Source: Candidatus Methylomirabilis sp.
GTDB lineage: Bacteria > Methylomirabilota > Methylomirabilia > Methylomirabilales > Methylomirabilaceae
NCBI RefSeq assembly: GCF_028716865.1
Contig: NZ_JAQUOY010000001.1
Span: 159,778-223,777, forward strand
Reading direction: 5' to 3'
Length of the DNA: 64,000 nt
Made by a program: the position numbers and the translations under genes. Within the stretch, counting starts at the first letter, position 1, and every line of letters begins with the position of its first letter. The notes below the pieces were generated by a model. That model searched no databases, was not told the DNA's origin, and worked only from the letters and a program-made list of their open reading frames with translations. Of this stretch, positions 43,917-52,802 are shown piece by piece.

Positions 43917-46556
43917 CTATATGTGAAACACCTTAAGCACCTCGTCGCCGTAGTGGTTGATGACCTTGACGGCGATCTTGCCTGTCTCGGGTTTGGCGAA
44001 TGGCCGGCTGACGGTGGTGTAGAGACTGCTCCATGCCGCTTCGTCGATCTCCGCCCGTAGCGCCCGCTTGAGCTTGTCGTAGGGTTCTTCCACGCCGGTG
44101 AAGTAGGCGTGGCGGACGAAGAAGCTCTCACCGTTATAGTCGGTATCGATGAACCAGCAGGCGATATCGTCTGTGGAGCCGCTGCGAATCTGCCCGGTGG
44201 TCGGATCGTAGACATCCACACCCTTGATCTCGGCGACGATCTGGCCGTTCTTCTGCTTCCTGATTTCCACGTCCGGCTCGCCGAAAACCATGAACAGGTT
44301 GCCCGCGCCGGTTTTCTTGAGCAGTTCGTCACCCATCGTGAGGTCCGGGTTCATCTTGGCGGGCAGCACGGTCAGCTTGCCGTAGCGCTTGACCTCTTCG
44401 GCGACATGCGGGTCGAAGGCGAAACCGCAGACGGCGAGGATGTCATAGCCTACGCCCTGCACCGCCTCCTTGGCGGCTTCCTTCACCTGCTGCGGGCCGA
44501 CGGTGCCGTGCTCGGGGCCGATGGAGACGGCCACGCGCCGGGTTTTGCCGTCGGCGTCGGTGTATTCGCCCGCCGCATGCAGCCAGGCCCCGGCGTAAGG
44601 ATCGAGCCGGTCGAAGGTGAGCCGCTCGCTTTTGCGGGTATTCTGTACGCCTGCCTTTCGGAGGTTATCTAAGATCATGGTGGCGAAGTCCTGCTGCTTG
44701 CGACCTTCCTGCTCGCTCACCGTGCCGTCCTGATTGTCGTCGGCGGTGGACAGGACGCGATGAGGTGACAGGCTTTCGACCGAGAACGGCCCGCACACCC
44801 GCACGCGCTTGTTGTCCTCGTAGGGCTGGTCGAAGAGTGTTTCGGTCTCGGCGTGGCGGGCAATGGCAGCGTCGATCTGCTCGCGCGTCATCCCTTCCTT
44901 GATGTCGGGGTTATTGGCAATCGATTTGAGCGTGACGTGCGGCACGCGCTTGTAGACGAATCCCTTACGGATGTCACCCTCCATATTCCCCCTCGCCCCC
45001 TGGGAGAGGGCTGGGGTGAGGGTGCCGGTCAGTTCTGCTTCCTTCTTGATGCCTTCGGGCGAGTCAGCCAGCAGGTAGTAAGGATACTTCGCGGCCATCA
45101 GGCGCGTGCGCGCCAGCGCCAGGGCGACGCGGCTGGTGTCGCATGTAATCCAGCGACGGCCCCACTGCTCGGCCACATAGGCCGTGGTACCGCTGCCGCA
45201 GGTCGGATCGAGCACCAGGTCGCCGGGATCGGTGGTCATGAGGAGGCAGCGTTCGATGACGCGCGGATGCGATTGCACTACGTACGTTTTTATATCGCCA
45301 AAACCAGACGTGACAGTATCGTCCCACATGTTCGTACGTGGCGACAGCGGAAAATCGTCGTGCATGCGGACATATCTAAGGCTGTTGCCGAGCAGCATCA
45401 GACGATTTGCAAAGCGCAACCGCGTCATTCCATCGGCGTTAGTTTTCCACCCGCCCTTGTTAGGCGCGATGCTCTTTCCTTCGAACGAAACGGCAAAGGT
45501 CGTCGTTACGCCAGACGATTGCGAGGTTAGGTTGTCGTGAGTGAACAGTCTCTCGTCCGACTGAATGTCGATCAGCGATTCCAAGTGCCGCCGTCCTCCA
45601 TCTGATCTCTCTGCCCAGTCGTATTGCGTACCGCCCTCTTCTCCGGCACGTCGCTCGCGGTAAAGACGTCGGTACTTCACGTCTTTGATACTCTTTGCAT
45701 ACCAGATCAGATGGTCAAAAACAGATGGTGGCAGGTCGGTCGTTCCGCTTGGGCTGCCGGCACCAGTCGTCTTCTTGTATGCTATTGACGAGCAGAAGTT
45801 CTCGCTTCCAAACACCTCATCCATTAGGCACCGCACCAGGTGTACATTCTCATCCCCGATCTGCACAAAGACGCTGCCGGTCTCGGTGAGCAGGTCGCGG
45901 GCCACCACCAGTCGATCCCGCAGGTAGGCGAGGTAGGAATGGATGCCCAGCTTCCAGGTGTCGCGGAAGGCGCGCACCTGTTCGGGCTGACGGGTGGCGT
46001 CCTCGGCCTTGCCGTCCTTCACGTCGCGCTTGCGTGTGCTCACCTGCCAGTTGGAGCCGAACTTGATGCCGTAGGGCGGATCGAAGTAGATGGCCTGCAC
46101 CTTGCCCTTGAGCCCTTCCTTCTCGGCCAGCGAGGTCATCACCAGCAGCGAATCACCGAGGATGAGGCGGTTGGACCAGTTCTGCTCGTGGTGATAGAAG
46201 TCGACCTTCTGATCGAACTCAACCGGACCGCCGTTGAAATCGGCGAAGAGGTTGATCTGATTGTCACCGGCCTTTTCAATCCGAGGCAGCGCGTCGATGA
46301 TCGCCTGCGGGTGAATCTTCTCCTGGATGTAGATCGGCACCACGGGAACGGCGAGGTCCTCGCGGTCCTGTTCGTCCTTCCCTTTCCAGACCAGTTGCGG
46401 ATCGAGGGAGGGATCGCGCGGGTAGAGCATGGTCTTGGGCGCGAGTTCTTCTTCAACCACGAAGTCGCGCAACTCCTCGGTAGGAATATTGGCGCGTTTA
46501 TCCTTGTGGCGGATCGATTCGACCTTCGTCGGATTAGATTTCTTTGTTTGTGCCAT
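43917..46556 (-). CDS. Type III restriction-modification adenine methyltransferase (Mod)
   Basis: Methylates adenine in the recognition site of the system and gives it specificity. The 879-residue protein has motif IV DPPY at 159-162 ahead of the AdoMet-binding motif DPTCGSGTT near 450-458, the beta-class order of Type III Mod proteins. A long C-terminal region (about 530-879) should interact with Res. Residues about 510-525 (LTGTLTPALSQGARG) are encoded by a REP-like palindrome inserted in frame. The ATG at 46556 has a GAGGG site; a longer frame runs back into the previous gene. Last gene of the res-tcmP-three-Cys-mod operon. Confidence 0.9.
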   Translation of the reverse strand: MAQTKKSNPTKVESIRHKDKRANIPTEELRDFVVEEELAPKTMLYPRDPSLDPQLVWKGKDEQDREDLAVPVVPIYIQEKIHPQAIIDALPRIEKAGDNQINLFADFNGGPVEFDQKVDFYHHEQNWSNRLILGDSLLVMTSLAEKEGLKGKVQAIYFDPPYGIKFGSNWQVSTRKRDVKDGKAEDATRQPEQVRAFRDTWKLGIHSYLAYLRDRLVVARDLLTETGSVFVQIGDENVHLVRCLMDEVFGSENFCSSIAYKKTTGAGSPSGTTDLPPSVFDHLIWYAKSIKDVKYRRLYRERRAGEEGGTQYDWAERSDGGRRHLESLIDIQSDERLFTHDNLTSQSSGVTTTFAVSFEGKSIAPNKGGWKTNADGMTRLRFANRLMLLGNSLRYVRMHDDFPLSPRTNMWDDTVTSGFGDIKTYVVQSHPRVIERCLLMTTDPGDLVLDPTCGSGTTAYVAEQWGRRWITCDTSRVALALARTRLMAAKYPYYLLADSPEGIKKEAELTGTLTPALSQGARGNMEGDIRKGFVYKRVPHVTLKSIANNPDIKEGMTREQIDAAIARHAETETLFDQPYEDNKRVRVCGPFSVESLSPHRVLSTADDNQDGTVSEQEGRKQQDFATMILDNLRKAGVQNTRKSERLTFDRLDPYAGAWLHAAGEYTDADGKTRRVAVSIGPEHGTVGPQQVKEAAKEAVQGVGYDILAVCGFAFDPHVAEEVKRYGKLTVLPAKMNPDLTMGDELLKKTGAGNLFMVFGEPDVEIRKQKNGQIVAEIKGVDVYDPTTGQIRSGSTDDIACWFIDTDYNGESFFVRHAYFTGVEEPYDKLKRALRAEIDEAAWSSLYTTVSRPFAKPETGKIAVKVINHYGDEVLKVFHI
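44988..45022. repeat. REP-like palindrome inside the mod frame
   Basis: A C-rich half with ccctcgcccc and a G-rich half with ggggtgaggg are separated by ctgggagagggct. The length and frame keep mod open and add about 15 residues between the methyltransferase core and the C-terminal region. Confidence 0.65.
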
Positions 46557-46569
46557 CTTTTCCCTCAGA

Positions 46570-47310
46570 TCAAGTAGCGCTGGCTGAAAGTGTGAGCTGT
46601 CCCGTCTTGGGCAACTCATTCCAAGTTCGACCTTCGAGCAGGCGGCCAGCTTTTTTCTTGTGAACACCGCCCCATTGCTTAAAGAAAAATGGCACACCTG
46701 CTCGCTGGCATTGGCTGCGAATGTCCACCACCCATGTCCGATCCATTGGCCGCGCCATCGGCCCAGATTCGCCGCCCACAATGACCCAATCAATGCCGGA
46801 AAGATTCAGATTGCAGAGTGGGCCAAGGAGCGGCTCCAACGATAAGAATTTTGTATGCGCGTTCGTTGCGCGAAGATGGTCCATTCGAAAAGACCATGCC
46901 TCGTTCTCAACACTCACGCCCATCCAGACGTTCGGTGACCAAGGAAGCTGTCGGCAGAGTTCCATCAGCCTTTCGGACCTCTTGGTCAAGACTTGAAACG
47001 TGTGCCAATGCGCCGCCCCCATCACGTCGAATATTCGCTGGATAAACCGGACCGGAACGTCCTCATGGAATAGATCGCTCATGGAGTTTACGAATATGGT
47101 CTGCGGCTGTTTCCACCTCAGCGGCGCCCCCAGCATGTGTTCGTGAATTGTCGGGCGGAACCCGTTCGCGTAGTTCGGCTGTCCCATCGCCTGCAGGCGC
47201 CTCGCCATCCGCTCGGCGTAACAATGCGTGCAGCCGGGGCTGATCTTCGTGCATCCCGTCACCGGGTTCCAAGTGGTCTCCGTCCATTCGATCGCGGAAT
47301 TGGCGGCCAT
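46570..47310 (-). CDS. Three-Cys-motif protein (phage Gp37/Gp68, DUF5131 family)
   Basis: The 246-residue protein begins [15 protein letters not shown] and has three clustered cysteines, Cys20, Cys27 and Cys30 ([13 protein letters not shown]), the 'three-Cys motif' that resembles an iron-sulfur site of radical-SAM enzymes. Downstream it has the conserved [19 protein letters not shown] and GGESG segments of DUF5131. The ATG at 47310 overlaps the tcmP stop (TGATG). The family usually occurs beside a TcmP partner, as here. The reaction is unknown. Confidence 0.85.
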   Translation of the reverse strand: MAANSAIEWTETTWNPVTGCTKISPGCTHCYAERMARRLQAMGQPNYANGFRPTIHEHMLGAPLRWKQPQTIFVNSMSDLFHEDVPVRFIQRIFDVMGAAHWHTFQVLTKRSERLMELCRQLPWSPNVWMGVSVENEAWSFRMDHLRATNAHTKFLSLEPLLGPLCNLNLSGIDWVIVGGESGPMARPMDRTWVVDIRSQCQRAGVPFFFKQWGGVHKKKAGRLLEGRTWNELPKTGQLTLSASAT

Positions 47311-48137
47311 CAACGTTTTCCCCAATCGCGGTACTTATTGAAGATATCGGTCACGATGTCGTTGGCCGGCCTCTTCTGTGCTGCAAAGAAAAGGTAGTAC
47401 ACCACCGCCCCCGTTGAGATCTTCATCGGCATCGGGTCCGGCACATACTTGAATCCCGCCACTCTCTGAAGACGATCCTGAAATACCGCGGCGATGGCCT
47501 CATTCTCGACCTTCTCCGGATGTCCAAAGAGATCTCTTTTCGTGTCCCATGCCGCGTCTCGCCAGGACTCGTCACCCCAGAAGAACGTCATTCTCGCGGC
47601 TTGTGTGGGTTCAACAGCCTCACGATTCTTCCAGAGAACGTTTCTGTTCATGTCCATGACAGGGAAGTTGAGGAAAAGGTCGATCGCATTCGATTTTCCA
47701 GCCGCCTCGATCACCTTCCAGCTCAGATCAAGCCCGTATGGGTCTAGTAGGCACAGCCCTCTTCTGTACTGAACGTATTGGACGTTCGGGATTACATTCT
47801 GCAGTAACACTCGATTACAATCACCCTGATACACGAACACGTTCAGTCGATTCGATTGAAGTCGGCGAAGAGCCTCTACTCTTGACGGGTCGAGGTCGAC
47901 TAGATGGTACTCTGCGAATGGCGGATCGATCTCGAGAGCTATCGAAGCGCTGCCGGGTACGACCGCCCCGCTCATGCGGGAAACATTTGCTCCAGTTCCC
48001 GCAAACCCATCGATGTAGACGTGGGTCAGCCCTGGTTGCATCGACAGGATAGTGGAGTATGCCTTGGCGTACTTCTGCACAATCTCGAGCTTTACTTCGG
48101 ACCATGGTCCGATCTCATCGATTCCGGGATCGCTCAT
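47310..48137 (-). CDS. tcmP: Three-Cys-motif partner protein TcmP
   Basis: The 275-residue protein has features of TcmP: an early [20 protein letters not shown], a Rossmann-like [23 protein letters not shown], and the catalytic-looking motif [11 protein letters not shown], then a helical C terminus. It looks like a methyltransferase-fold protein of unknown role, always partnered with a three-Cys protein. Its ATG overlaps the res stop (ATGA) and its stop overlaps the next start, so both genes are translationally embedded in the restriction operon. Confidence 0.83.
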   Translation of the reverse strand: MSDPGIDEIGPWSEVKLEIVQKYAKAYSTILSMQPGLTHVYIDGFAGTGANVSRMSGAVVPGSASIALEIDPPFAEYHLVDLDPSRVEALRRLQSNRLNVFVYQGDCNRVLLQNVIPNVQYVQYRRGLCLLDPYGLDLSWKVIEAAGKSNAIDLFLNFPVMDMNRNVLWKNREAVEPTQAARMTFFWGDESWRDAAWDTKRDLFGHPEKVENEAIAAVFQDRLQRVAGFKYVPDPMPMKISTGAVVYYLFFAAQKRPANDIVTDIFNKYRDWGKR

Positions 48138-51100
48138 ACCGTCACCGACGCCTTTTCCCCCAGAACGCCGCGGATTGCCGCCTTCGCGTCCCACGGGTCG
48201 GCGATTTCGATGAACGCCCAGCGACCGAAGCCGCCGTAGTTGTTGATGGCAGGCACCCACAACGTGCGCGCCGTAGCGACCTTGGCGGCCTTGTCCTTCT
48301 TCTTCTCGCCTGTCACTTCGATGATGAGGTTGATCTCATCACCCTCACCCCGGCCCTCTCCCTGGAAAGGAGAGGGAGATTGTTTCACAACGGCGATGAA
48401 GTCGGGGATGTATTGGTGTTCTTCGCCGTTCAGCGCGTAGGGGATGGTGAAGCCGAGATTGTGGTTTTTGACGTAACGAACGACCTCGGGCATGTCTTCG
48501 AGGGCTTCGGCCATCTTCTGCTCCCACGAGTCGGTATCCGCCACAACGAAATTGATGTGGCATTTGTCCTCGCGCGTGGCGAAGTGCGGCCGGGTGGTAT
48601 CGAAATCAACATATCGGGTGGAGCCGATCGTATCATACGGGCGTAGGATGGGCTTGAGCGCAGCCGTGCCATCGGTCGAGGCGACGATCGCCTTGTAGAT
48701 ACGATCGGTTGCATCGTGCGCGAACTCGATCAGCAGCAGCAATTGAGGGAAGGTGTTGTCCTTGAGCGTAACGCATTCGGCCAGCCAGCGCTTGGCGACG
48801 CCGAGCAGTTGCGGGAAGAGCCAGGGTTTATCGTTGCCGTCATCGTCGCGGAAGTATTTTTCCAGCGTCAGCTTGGCCAGCAGGAAGGCGACCTCGTTGA
48901 GCCGGTGGCGTTTGAGATCATCGAGGGTATGGATACTGGATTCGCCGACGATGGGCGCATTCTCGGTCTTGGTGGGAATGTCGGCGGTGGACAGTGCGAG
49001 CCTGGATTCGTCGGTGAAGGTTACCGTGAGTCGGTCGCCGACTACGTCGTAGCGGTAGCCGAGCAGCCGGGGGAAGGTGATCTCGCAGGCGATGCGGTTT
49101 TCAAGGGCGCGGACGCGGGTGGGCAGCGGGCCGGGCTTTGGGTCCGTGGTTGCACCGCTGCACGGGATGAAGGAAAAGGGTACGCCGTAGACTTCAGCGT
49201 ATTCGGGGTCGAACCGTCCATCGCCGTTGGCGGCGTAGCTCATGCGGCGCAAGGCGCGGCCGACCACCTGCTCGCACAGCAGTTGGGTGCCGAAGGCGCG
49301 CACGCCGAGAACATGAGTGACGGTATTGGCATCCCACCCTTCCGTGAGCATGGACACGCTGACCACACACTTGACGTGTTCGCCGAGCTTGCCTGCCTTG
49401 CCGACGGTGTTCATCACCTCGCGGAGCAGGTCTTCATCGGTGAGGGTGTTGGCATCGCGGCCGGGAAAGCGGGCGCGGTAATCGGCCTTGAATTCCTCGA
49501 TCTCTCGGGCGGCGATCTTCTTGAAGTCGTCGCTCATCGATTTGCCGGACTCGAGTTGCTGGCTGTCCACCAGGATCGTGTTTGGGCGGTGCAGCCAGCC
49601 ACCCTTACCGTCGTCGTTGCGAAAGATAGGCAACTGCCCAGCCTGGGCGACGGCTTGGTCGCCGATCTGCTTTTCCCACCCGGCAATGAAGTCGAAGACG
49701 AGTTTGGACACGTTGGTGTTGTTGCAGACGACGATGAACACGGGAGGCGTGATGCCACGGGCGCGGGCCTCGGCGTTCTGCTGCCACAGGCGGTAATATT
49801 TCTCGTAGTTGCCGTAGAGACTAAGAAGCGCTCCCTGAAGTTCGACCGGGAGCTTCGGTTCGCCCACTACCTGATCGGTCTTGCGTCCCTTTTTTGGCAG
49901 GTGCTCGCGGATGCGCAGCCACAGGTCGCGGTAAGTGGGCTGTTCGCCTGTCATTGAGTCGTCAGCCACTGGCACGCGGGGTACCTTGACGACGCCGGCC
50001 TCGATGGCGTCAATGAGCGAAAAATCCGAGATTACCCACGGAAAGAGCGTGCCTTCGGGGTAGCCTGAACCGCGCAGGAAGAACGGTGTGGCCGAAAGAT
50101 CGTAGATAGCCTTCACGCCGATCTTGGCCTTTACGGCCTCGATGCCGGAAACCCAGACGCGGGCCTCTTCGTCGCGTTGCTTGGCTTCGATGCGCTCATC
50201 GCCGGTGAGCATTTCATCCTCGCCGTCGGGTTTGTGGCGGTAACAGTGATGAGCCTCGTCGTTGAGGACGATGATGTTTTTCTTGGCGCTCAACTCGCGG
50301 CAGACGCGGCGCACCATCTGGTCGGGAGTTTCGGTGAATGGGCTCGACTGGCTATCCGGCTGCTGGGCAGTCAGAATCGACTTCGTGATCTTGCCGGCTG
50401 CGACCTTTTCGCGCAATTGGAAGGCGTGGTAGTTGGTGATAATGATTTTGGCCTGTCCGAGCTGGTCCTGGAGTTGGGCCGGCACAATGTCACGCTGGCG
50501 GTAATAGTTGTCCGGGTCGTTCGGTAACAGCACGCGCAGCCGGTCACGGATGGTGATGCCCGGCGTGACGATCAGAAAGGTGTCGGAGAAGCGCGCGTCT
50601 TGCGGGTTGGCGCGTTTGTTGAGCGTGTGCCAGGCGATGAGCATGGCCATGACGACGGTCTTGCCGGAGCCGGTGGCCATTTTGAACGCCGTGCGCGGCA
50701 GGCCGGGGTTCGATGTGTCGTTCGCCTCGCGTAGCGCGTTCTCGATCCAGGCATCACCATATTTCTTTGCTACTTCGGTGATGTAGATGGCGGTTTCAAG
50801 GGCTTCGTTCTGGCAGAAGAAAAGTTTCTTCTCGCGAGTGGGATCGGTCCAGTAGGTAATCAATCGCGCGGTAGTCGGCGTCACGCCCACGTAGCCACCC
50901 TTACGCCACAGTGCGACGCGGCGGCGGATGTCGTTGACGAGCTTGTTCTCTTCGATGCGGTCTTGTGTCCATTCCGTCTCGAAGTGAAGTTGCTTGGACC
51001 CCTTCTTTTTTGGCTTGGCGATGGGGACGAAATAGGAACTGGTCCGGCGGTCGTCAACGATCTCGTCGGTGATGCCCTCGTCGGAAAACCGAAAATGGCG

Positions 51101-51157
51101 AGTGGGCTCGTCGAACGGCGAGTTAATGATCGGGTTCTCGATGACGACCTGGTTCAT
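48134..51157 (-). CDS. Type III restriction enzyme Res subunit (helicase-nuclease)
   Basis: Uses ATP to move or switch on DNA and cuts it when two sites are unmodified. The 1007-residue protein shows helicase motif I ATGSGKT (161-167), DEAH (300-303), SAT in LSATPFF, and the late motif QVVGRALRR. The C-terminal PD-ExK-type nuclease reads YIPDFIAVV, then an inserted segment, then IIEVTGEKKKDK. About 13 of these residues (PSPFQGEGRGEGD) come from a REP-like palindrome in frame, placed between the PD and the E-x-x-x-K parts of the active site. First gene of a four-gene operon with mod last. Confidence 0.92.
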   Translation of the reverse strand: MNQVVIENPIINSPFDEPTRHFRFSDEGITDEIVDDRRTSSYFVPIAKPKKKGSKQLHFETEWTQDRIEENKLVNDIRRRVALWRKGGYVGVTPTTARLITYWTDPTREKKLFFCQNEALETAIYITEVAKKYGDAWIENALREANDTSNPGLPRTAFKMATGSGKTVVMAMLIAWHTLNKRANPQDARFSDTFLIVTPGITIRDRLRVLLPNDPDNYYRQRDIVPAQLQDQLGQAKIIITNYHAFQLREKVAAGKITKSILTAQQPDSQSSPFTETPDQMVRRVCRELSAKKNIIVLNDEAHHCYRHKPDGEDEMLTGDERIEAKQRDEEARVWVSGIEAVKAKIGVKAIYDLSATPFFLRGSGYPEGTLFPWVISDFSLIDAIEAGVVKVPRVPVADDSMTGEQPTYRDLWLRIREHLPKKGRKTDQVVGEPKLPVELQGALLSLYGNYEKYYRLWQQNAEARARGITPPVFIVVCNNTNVSKLVFDFIAGWEKQIGDQAVAQAGQLPIFRNDDGKGGWLHRPNTILVDSQQLESGKSMSDDFKKIAAREIEEFKADYRARFPGRDANTLTDEDLLREVMNTVGKAGKLGEHVKCVVSVSMLTEGWDANTVTHVLGVRAFGTQLLCEQVVGRALRRMSYAANGDGRFDPEYAEVYGVPFSFIPCSGATTDPKPGPLPTRVRALENRIACEITFPRLLGYRYDVVGDRLTVTFTDESRLALSTADIPTKTENAPIVGESSIHTLDDLKRHRLNEVAFLLAKLTLEKYFRDDDGNDKPWLFPQLLGVAKRWLAECVTLKDNTFPQLLLLIEFAHDATDRIYKAIVASTDGTAALKPILRPYDTIGSTRYVDFDTTRPHFATREDKCHINFVVADTDSWEQKMAEALEDMPEVVRYVKNHNLGFTIPYALNGEEHQYIPDFIAVVKQSPSPFQGEGRGEGDEINLIIEVTGEKKKDKAAKVATARTLWVPAINNYGGFGRWAFIEIADPWDAKAAIRGVLGEKASVTV
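48339..48378. repeat. REP-like palindrome inside the res frame
   Basis: An 8-bp perfect hairpin (ccctctcc/ggagaggg, loop ctggaaa) is preceded by the box tcaccctcaccccgg, the standard form of a very common bacterial palindromic repeat. It keeps the reading frame and encodes the Gly/Glu-rich segment in the nuclease domain. Confidence 0.75.
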
Positions 51158-51202
51158 GCTGACACGCCCTCAGACCTTTTGTGCTCTAGGGATTCGGTTC
51201 TT

Positions 51203-51517
51203 TTACTGGGCAAGTGTTGCTGGAGAGCGCCCCTTCACAATGTACCGTTTCACCTTGATGTCCTTTTCTCTGCCGCGGGCCTCGGCAATCTCGTATGCGG
51301 TTTGCATACGAAGAAGCGTGTCCATCTTGGGGCCGAAGGCCTTCTCGATACGGAGCGCCATGTCGGGAGATAGCGCAGCGTGCCCGTTGAGGAGAGCAGA
51401 GAGTGCTGGCCTGGTCACGCCAAGAATTTCGGCGGCCTTGGTCACAGAGAGATCAAGAGGTTTGATGACTTCCATCCTGATGAACTGTCCCGGATGGGCG
51501 GGATTTGCCATACGCAT
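51203..51517 (-). CDS. higA: HigA-type antitoxin (XRE family)
   Basis: The 104-residue protein has the helix-turn-helix LSVTKAAEILGVTRPALSALLNGHAALSPDMALRIEKAFG after the family's HPGQFIRMEVI start. It would bind the toxin and repress the operon. The ATG at 51517 is preferred: an AAGGAG site lies 8 bases upstream, overlapping the toxin stop. Order toxin-first is typical of higBA. Confidence 0.9.
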   Translation of the reverse strand: MRMANPAHPGQFIRMEVIKPLDLSVTKAAEILGVTRPALSALLNGHAALSPDMALRIEKAFGPKMDTLLRMQTAYEIAEARGREKDIKVKRYIVKGRSPATLAQ

Positions 51518-51531
51518 TGTGTTGATCTCCT

Positions 51532-51822
51532 TCAATGGTAGTCTTCAAAATCCAGATCGAGGATCTCTCCTTCGCTCTGATTAATTCTGAATGTTATTCG
51601 CCAGTTCCGGGTGACGACGAGGCTCCATGTTCCCTTGCGATCCCCGGTGAGTTGGTGGGCTTTCCAACTCGGAATGTCGTAAAGTTCCAGGACTGCTCCC
51701 ATCTCCAGTAGAAAGGTTACGATGTTGCGGACCTTCTCGACAACAGGCGGAGGCAACCCGGAAGCGTCGTTGCGCTCAATGAAGCGCCGCAATCCGCGAT
51801 TGATTACGTTCCGAATCCGCAT
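51532..51822 (-). CDS. higB: HigB-type toxin (RelE superfamily)
   Basis: The 96-residue protein has the RelE/HigB pattern: LRRFIERNDASGLPPPVVEKVRNIVTFLL, YDIPSWKAHQLTGDRKGTWSLVVTRNWRITFRI and a late EILDLDFEDYH. HigB cleaves mRNA on the ribosome. The module sits between the restriction operon and the NO-stress cluster and may help maintain the island. Confidence 0.88.
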   Translation of the reverse strand: MRIRNVINRGLRRFIERNDASGLPPPVVEKVRNIVTFLLEMGAVLELYDIPSWKAHQLTGDRKGTWSLVVTRNWRITFRINQSEGEILDLDFEDYH

Positions 51823-52017
51823 AAGACATGCTAACAGGTATGGTGTTGCCTGTCAAGTAACGCTTTACGGAATGGTGTATGCCGCTTGATATCCGACACA
51901 GTTACCCACACTCGCCGTCACCTCGCCAATCAGCGGAACGATTGACCTGCGCTGCGTACCCGCCTAGAATGATACCGGTGTGCTGGACTTCCCTCGTTTC
52001 ATTATCCCAGGATGGCT

Positions 52018-52683
52018 ATGCTATCAGAGCAGTTGAAGGCGATTCCGTATTTCCAGGACCTCGATGCGCGAGCGTTGGAGAGCATCCGGGCCAACGCATT
52101 CGAGGTGCGGCTGCAGAAGGGGGACGTCCTGTTTACGGAGGGGGAGCCGGCCCAGGCGATGTATGTGGTTCGGTCCGGCAAGGTGAAGATCTTCAAGCTT
52201 TCTCCGGACGGGCGCGAGCAGGTCCTCCGGATCGCAGAGGCCGGCGATTGTTTCAATGAGGTCCCGATCTTCGATGATGAGCCGAATCCCGCCAATGCCC
52301 AGGCGGTGGAGCCGGCTGCGCTTTGGGGCATCCGGCGGGATGGGATGCGGCGGCTCGTCGAAGAGCACCCGGCCATCGCGATCGGCTTCCTCAAGGCGTT
52401 TGCGGGGAAGCTCCGCTACTTCACCCGCAAGGTGGAGGATCTGTCGTTTCGCAGCGTGACGAGTCGCGTGGCCAAGCTCCTCCTGGAGATGGCCGAGGAT
52501 GACGGCAAGGGAGGCCTGCGCCTGAAGCAGCAGCTCACGCAACAGGAGATGGCGTCCGTTGTGGGAACGGCCAGAGAGATGATCGGCCGGGCCTTTAAGG
52601 CCCTGGAAAAGGAAGGAGCCATCAAGCTCGATCGCCACCAAGTCGTGATCGTGAGCCGGGCCGCCATGATTCGCCTGCTCTGA
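52018..52683 (+). CDS. CRP/FNR-family regulator
   Basis: The 221-residue protein has a cyclic-nucleotide-like sensor fold (FQDLDARALESIRANAFEV, RSGKVKIFKLSPDGREQVLRI, FNEVPIFDDEPNPANA), a dimer helix, and a winged HTH (LTQQEMASVVGTAREMIGRAFKALEKEGAIKL). No N-terminal cysteine cluster is present, so it is not an oxygen-sensing FNR; it is closer to the DNR/NnrR type that reacts to NO through heme. It heads the putative NO and Fe-S cluster. The start at 52018 is chosen for its AGGA site; one two codons earlier is possible. Confidence 0.85.
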   Translation: MLSEQLKAIPYFQDLDARALESIRANAFEVRLQKGDVLFTEGEPAQAMYVVRSGKVKIFKLSPDGREQVLRIAEAGDCFNEVPIFDDEPNPANAQAVEPAALWGIRRDGMRRLVEEHPAIAIGFLKAFAGKLRYFTRKVEDLSFRSVTSRVAKLLLEMAEDDGKGGLRLKQQLTQQEMASVVGTAREMIGRAFKALEKEGAIKLDRHQVVIVSRAAMIRLL

Positions 52684-52802
52684 CCCCAGCTTTACCCTTC
52701 TTGCAATACATGAGACTAAAGTCGCAGACACCTCGAATTCACCCCCCTATACTACAATCGACGCTGAGTAAGTAACCTGAGAAAAAAGGAGGCATACAAC
52801 CT

